Assembly (NCBI GenBank): GCA_004151065.3
Contig: NWUY0300056346.1
Span: 6,674 to 19,580, forward strand
DNA: 12,907 bases
From: Larix sibirica
Taxonomy: Eukaryota; Streptophyta; Pinopsida; Pinales; Pinaceae
Direction of reading: 5' to 3'
The first letter of the stretch is position 1; every line of letters begins with the position of its first letter. The notes beneath the pieces were generated by a model. It saw only the letters and a list, made by a program, of their open reading frames with translations, ran no database searches and was not told the DNA's origin. The position numbers and the translations under genes were made by a program. Shown piece by piece: positions 8,950 through 12,907 of the stretch.

Positions 8950-10337
8950 AAATAATCCTATGAGGAAGTTGAAGTTATTATGAAGGGTGGAGTTGAGCCC
9001 TAGAAGCTAGTAGAGAAAACATTCCTAGCTCCTCTTTATATGGTACTAGAGGCCCCAACCTATTATACCTTTTATAGTCGAAAGGGAACCATGGCTACTA
9101 AGAAGTACATGGATTTTGAAGCTCCTTCAGAATGAAGGCATGTTGAAGTAAACTAGGATGGATTCATCATACACAAAGCAATAGCTTGGTGGAAGATGAG
9201 GAAATATTTGAAGAATCGGGATGTGCCATACCCTGATTTTCCTCAAGATTAGGAATTTAACAAAATAAATGATGATCTTCATGATGATGAAGATATATAT
9301 CTAGGAATGATGGGCATCGATGTGATGGGGGAAGCAATGTTGATGGAGGATGTGATGAGGAAGGAATAATAAGGAACTAGTGAACCTCTAGTAGAACCAC
9401 AACCAAAGGACCCTCTACCTTACCCTAAATCAGTCTCCATAGTGGAGGCCATGGGATACTTAGAAGATAAAGGATCAGGAAAAGAGGGACAAGGAACTAT
9501 AAATCCCACCATGTTGGAAAAGAGGCTAGTAAGGATAGTATTTTGAAAACCTAAGTGTGCCTCCAACTAAGAAAGAATATTAGTTTGAAACATTCACCTC
9601 ATGGATAATATCCCTCACCCCAATCTGGGCCAACATTTGAAGAGGGAAATACCCTAAAACATACCACATTATAGGAATACAAAGCACAACAGGATCTTCC
9701 TCCATGTTTTAATTAGGAAATCTCCATCCTCACAACCAATGGGGAAAAATCCATGGTAGAGAATTAGCCGGAAGAAGAAGAAGAAATGGATGAATAATGT
9801 CCCTAAGAATATGAGATAGGATTTCCATCTCCTCTACAAGAAGGTATACTTTTTTTAATGTGTAGTATGGTAAAGGAAGGTAGATGATTGCCTCCTGCAA
9901 TAAGAACTTGAGTAGGAAAATACAATAATGGGATTTGTTATTCAAGAACCAATGGAGGAATCTACATAGGAGATCACACTTCTATCTAGGAGCATAGAGC
10001 AAGAAATCCCTAAATCAATTAGCGCTTAGAAAAAATGGGACTCTATCCCTCACACATCACCTCCTTCATCTTTTATTAATTTTACTAACACTTTTTATAA
10101 TGGAACTTTTGAGGGGGATGCCACACAAAGAATTAGTTCATCTCAATAGGTAGGCCATCAAATTTCACGGGAATTTGCAATTTAGTTAATGGATACTTAT
10201 GACCCACTAGAGATATTTAGAGAGGAGAAAAGGATAAGGGATGAAACCCAAAATGTTATTACAAGGACATACACTATGGAAGGCCAGACATACTTTAGAA
10301 TCCTACCCAAGTATGATCCCACAACAAGAAAAAAAAA
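8950..10337 (+). pseudogene. Decayed reading frame of unknown family, central part
   Basis: Frame 1 from 8956 to about 9545 has only about six stops in some 195 codons. It includes KTFLAPLYMVLEAPTYYTFY (about 9016-9075), GTMATKKYMDFEAPSE, KAIAWWKMRKYLKNRDVPYP (about 9175-9234), an Asp-rich run NDDLHDDEDIY (about 9268-9300) and a Met-rich run after it. A frame-3 stretch (about 9546-9865) carries SPQSGPTFEEG and PEEEEEMDE (9777-9803). Frame 1 resumes at about 9880 and runs to 10335: IMGFVIQEPMEES, a Ser/Pro-rich segment HTSPPSSFINFTNTFYNGTF (about 10051-10110), then MDTYDPLEIFREEKRIRDET, the start of a 60-codon clean run at 10189-10368. Stops such as those at 9901 and 9913 follow or precede Glu/Gln-rich contexts and fit CAA or CAG with C changed to T. 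No zinc knuckle, protease, polymerase or DDE motif is visible. The acidic, low-complexity make-up suggests a structural or gag-like protein, but the family is unknown. Confidence 0.45.
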
Positions 10338-11165
10338 TTTATCAATAACCTCCTTAGAGGCATTAGTATAGAGGATATAGAAGGATATGTTGCCACAATA
10401 TTGGAGAGTGCTACAAATTACTTTAGACGTGCTAGCATCCAACCCACAGATGATATTTCCTTTGTTCAAGGGTAAACCAACATCATCTATGCCAAATATA
10501 TTAAGAAAACCTCCTCTAGTAATGATTAGAAGGAACAATTGGATTCCATCAACATAAAAAGTAATTCTTGAACTCTAGGGTGAACAAACTAGAGGCTCAG
10601 AAAGGCAAATTACAAAACCATCCTATTGAAAATAGGGAAACATAAGCAAGAGATTGTTGATGGAGTTTCCCTTCTTACGGAAAAATATGAAAAGATAAAC
10701 TCCCTAGAGAGCTCAAGATTGGACCAAACCATCCTAGTTATACAATAGATGCTAGACAAGCAACACAAATTGACTAATAAAGTAAATTCCTTATGGAGGG
10801 ACAATGCATCTATATCAACACAATAATAGATAACGAAACCCATAATTTCTCAGTTAGAGTTTGATTCGAGCATTGTGGGTAATTTGGTCTTTACACTGGA
10901 AGAATCTAATGCTATGATTGACTCCCTTAAGCATGATATCATTGATGTTCATAAAGATATGGCACTTGCCTCTTCTAGTAATCAACATGTTGCTTCCACT
11001 AATTCCATATCTCAATTGGAATTGAGAATTGAACAGTTGACTTGAGAGTTGACAAACTAAAGGAACATGGATAGAAATAATGCTATGGGTGCAGTGATAA
11101 CTGAAGATAAAGCTAAAGAAAGGAAAGAGAAATTGAGAAAACAAGGGGAAAACTTTATGTAATAG
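10338..11165 (+). pseudogene. Decayed reading frame, C-terminal coiled-coil-like part
   Basis: Continues the unit above in frame 3 after a nine-A run at 10329-10337. It starts FINNLLRGISIEDIEGYVAT (10338-10397) and goes on with ILESATNYFRRASIQPTDDI. Near 10580-10625 another frame briefly reads better (VNKLEAQKGKLQN), so small indels are present. Later runs are HKQEIVDGVSLLTEKYEKIN, LVFTLEESNAMIDSLKHDII (about 10887-10946), SISQLELRIEQLT and a Lys/Glu-rich end KAKERKEKLRKQGENFM closed by TAA TAG at 11160-11165. Spaced Leu/Ile with Glu/Lys between suggests a coiled coil over the last 100 codons. About a dozen stops occur in 275 codons, many at places where Trp or Gln would fit. Long minus-strand frames over the same bases (10197-10538, 10610-10843, 10854-11198) are Phe/Ser/Ile-rich and are read as antisense shadows of this purine-rich strand. 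Confidence 0.45.
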
Positions 11166-11175
11166 AGAAAAAATA

Positions 11176-11236
11176 TTCATTAATATATTTTTAGACAAAA
11201 TGCATGTAAATCATGAGTTCATTAATATATTTTTAG
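11176..11236. repeat. Direct repeat of 19 bp, period 42
   Basis: ttcattaatatatttttag occurs at 11176-11194 and again, identical, at 11218-11236. It lies just after the end of the decayed frame and looks like a small local duplication. Confidence 0.85.
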
Positions 11237-12078
11237 GAAACAAGACATTCATGGAAACAACAATACAAAAAGGCTTCAAATAATGTTGTATCTCATAGAA
11301 AGACTTTGAATCTAGACCAGAGGTCAAAATGATTTGAAATCTCTTCAATCAATTTCAACATTCATCAAAATATCATATCACTCACACAATTTCTAATAAA
11401 TGAAATAAAAAACAAAACCAAAATTAGGGTAAGTAGCCACAAAATAAGTTTAATATTTACCTTGGATTCTTCATCGCACAATGCCAAGTCCACAAAAAAA
11501 CTTATGTACAACACTTCATCTCACAACCTTTCATCTAGAAGTACTATTGATATTTATACATATTAGGAAAAAAAAAATTTCATGAAATTGTAAGTTTCTT
11601 GTTGCTTGATATGGATTAAGATGGATTTATAATGGTTTTATGAAGAAATGATAAATGTCCTTAGTTGTGTGTATAAATATTAGAAGTAGCATATAATAGA
11701 GAGTTTCATAAATATCTAAAAGAAATTAAATATAACAAAGTGATACACTGTAACTATACACAAATTTTCCATATTATTAGAAATTGGTTGCTTGAAATTA
11801 AAATGAAGTGAAATTGTAGTAAATATAATTAATAATAATTATTTTAAATGTTTATATATTTTAGTAATTAAATAGGTTAAGTATTAAAAATAATTATTTA
11901 GGTTAATTTTATATTGCTTTGCACTTAAAATACTCTCACAATCCATAACAAATACAAGCACTCTCTGACATCTTCTCAACCAATAGCCGTCATCACAATC
12001 GCCAACTTTAGAAGTGGTAAGAATGGGATTAGATCGCGGGAGGAGCTTGAATAGTCATTGGCATGCCGTTGGACTTCT
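11237..12078. other. AT-rich non-coding stretch, no gene seen
   Basis: About 840 bases with no open frame of note. The part around 11940-12070 is less AT-rich and contains CpG (for example atcgcggg near 12035), which may be the edge of a different sequence. It includes the first copy of an 18-bp repeat described separately. Confidence 0.5.
11646..11663. repeat. 18-bp direct repeat, copy 1
   Basis: aaatgataaatgtcctta is identical to 12231-12248, 585 bases downstream in the same orientation. A shorter match, aaatgtcctta, also occurs near 12205-12215. Confidence 0.85.
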
Positions 12079-12151
12079 TGCACTTTGACATCTGATAATA
12101 TAGTGATAGTGTCCTACATCGTAACTTATGCACTTTGGCATGTGATAATAT
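12079..12151. repeat. Pair of 23-bp direct repeats, period 50
   Basis: tgcactttgacatctgataa plus tat at 12079-12101 recurs at 12129-12151 with two mismatches. The spacing of 50 bases suggests a partial tandem duplication. Confidence 0.8.
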
Positions 12152-12230
12152 GTCATTCCCAAAAAAATTTATGGACATTGCGTTTTTTTTTAATTGCATA
12201 ATTTAAATGTCCTTAGGGTGTGGAATTCAA

Positions 12231-12248
12231 AAATGATAAATGTCCTTA
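12231..12248. repeat. 18-bp direct repeat, copy 2
   Basis: Identical to 11646-11663 and in the same orientation. Confidence 0.85.
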
Positions 12249-12329
12249 CACTCTACGTTTGATAGTGCATGGTGATTGAGTTATGTCACATGTATCCACT
12301 TGGCATTCCTCGATATGTGTGATCCAGTT

Positions 12330-12343
12330 ACACGTGAAAAATT
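12330..12343. promoter_or_regulatory. G-box element, copy 1
   Basis: acacgtgaaaaatt holds the palindromic CACGTG core at 12331-12336, the plant G-box bound by bZIP and bHLH factors. An identical 14-bp copy lies 56 bases downstream. Regulatory use is inferred; no gene is in view. Confidence 0.45.
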
Positions 12344-12385
12344 CACCTTAATTTAGATCCACTTACCTTGTTATTCGAAAACTTC

Positions 12386-12399
12386 ACACGTGAAAAATT
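12386..12399. promoter_or_regulatory. G-box element, copy 2
   Basis: Second identical acacgtgaaaaatt, with its core at 12387-12392. Paired G-boxes are common in light- or ABA-responsive plant promoters, but here they may also be a simple local duplication. Confidence 0.45.
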
Positions 12400-12690
12400 G
12401 GTTCAATCAATCTACATGATAAATTGGAAGTGTATAATATTTTACATATTCCATTTGATGGATGCGTATAATATGTTATATGTATTTTCACACCTTACGA
12501 TAATTCACATATAAAATGAAATTAAAAATGAAAAAATATAAAAACATACTTCTTAGATTTTCTAAATTATAAAATCGTCTTTAATGGTTTATATGGTACA
12601 TGTATCTTCAACTTTTCAAGTTTATCGAAATTATTTTTTTGATTTTTATGTTTGGATGGCTTTTCAATGAATCGTTTTGAAAAAGTTGGA

Positions 12691-12846
12691 TATGAAATTG
12701 TTTTTTATATATATTATCGTGTTTTCTTTTTAAATGAAAAATTTGTTATTATTTTCAAAATGGTTTATGAAATTGTTTTTTACATCTATTTAGGTAGAGT
12801 TTTGTTTATAATTTCAAAATAATTGTTATTATTTTGAAAATGGTTT
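12691..12846. repeat. Degenerate direct repeats, period about 75-80
   Basis: tatgaaattgtttttta occurs at 12691-12707 and 12766-12782. gttattattttcaaaatggt plus tt (12745-12766) recurs at 12825-12846 with one mismatch. The T-rich block therefore seems to have grown by tandem duplication. Confidence 0.7.
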
Positions 12847-12889
12847 TAATATTTTAATTCGGATTTAATTTTGTAAAATTATGGGGTAG

Positions 12890-12907
12890 GAGAGAGAGAG
12901 AGAGAGA
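12890..12907. repeat. (GA)n microsatellite cut by the window end
   Basis: At least nine GA units run to the last base; the true length is unknown. GA tracts are often found in plant 5' untranslated regions, but no transcript start is visible. Confidence 0.9.

Noticed and set aside
10329-10337. Programmed minus-one frameshift site
   Set aside because: The nine-A run has the right form, but both flanking frames contain several stops, so slippage in a dead sequence is the simpler reading.
1-12907. CRISPR array, operon or phage module
   Set aside because: No regularly spaced repeats, no clustered prokaryotic genes or ribosome binding sites; the content is plant-like.

Overview
The window looks like a piece of a large, repeat-rich seed-plant nuclear genome. 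A gymnosperm is possible, but that is inference. The grounds are AT-rich non-coding DNA with few CpG, a decayed plant-type Ty3/gypsy integrase, a plant-style tRNA-derived SINE, and no intact gene. There is no bacterial layout: no operons, ribosome binding sites, rRNA, CRISPR array or functional tRNA. The longest open frames are about 114 codons, and several are antisense shadows.

Layout. (1) About 305-1241, minus strand: the C-terminal half of a dead Ty3/gypsy polyprotein (integrase core plus the C-terminal GPF / VGDNSYRL segment). It carries stops, frameshifts, two ambiguous bases, and loss of all three catalytic acidic positions. (2) 1242-2071: no gene seen. (3) 2072-2349: a tRNA-derived SINE (2089-2332) with A and B boxes and an A-rich end, flanked by a 17-bp target-site duplication with 2 mismatches. 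This is the cleanest mobile element in the window. (4) 2350-6742: about 4.4 kb of AT-rich DNA with only small features: a 36-bp tandem duplication, an (AT)7 tract, a 14-bp G-box palindrome, a GAT-rich patch and small hairpins. (5) About 6743-11165, plus strand: what I read as one long decayed protein-coding unit of unknown family. It runs in frame 2, then frame 1, with a frame-3 stretch inside, then frame 3. Two of the frame changes sit at poly-A runs. Its stops can mostly be explained as CAA, CAG, CGA or TGG changed by a single transition. The most protein-like parts are an acidic region near 9260-9300, a Ser/Pro-rich stretch near 10040-10090 and a coiled-coil-like C-terminus at about 10850-11165. 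Support is moderate for 8950-11165 and weak for 6743-8940. (6) 11166-12907: AT-rich DNA with short direct repeats, two identical 14-bp G-box elements 56 bp apart, and a GA tract cut by the window end. It could be the upstream region of a gene beyond the window, but no gene is visible.

Nothing here forms a working pathway. The window is a graveyard of transposon-like sequence whose lesions fit long exposure to cytosine methylation and deamination. The two items most worth following are the long unidentified decayed reading frame and the SINE with its CAT-anticodon-like head.
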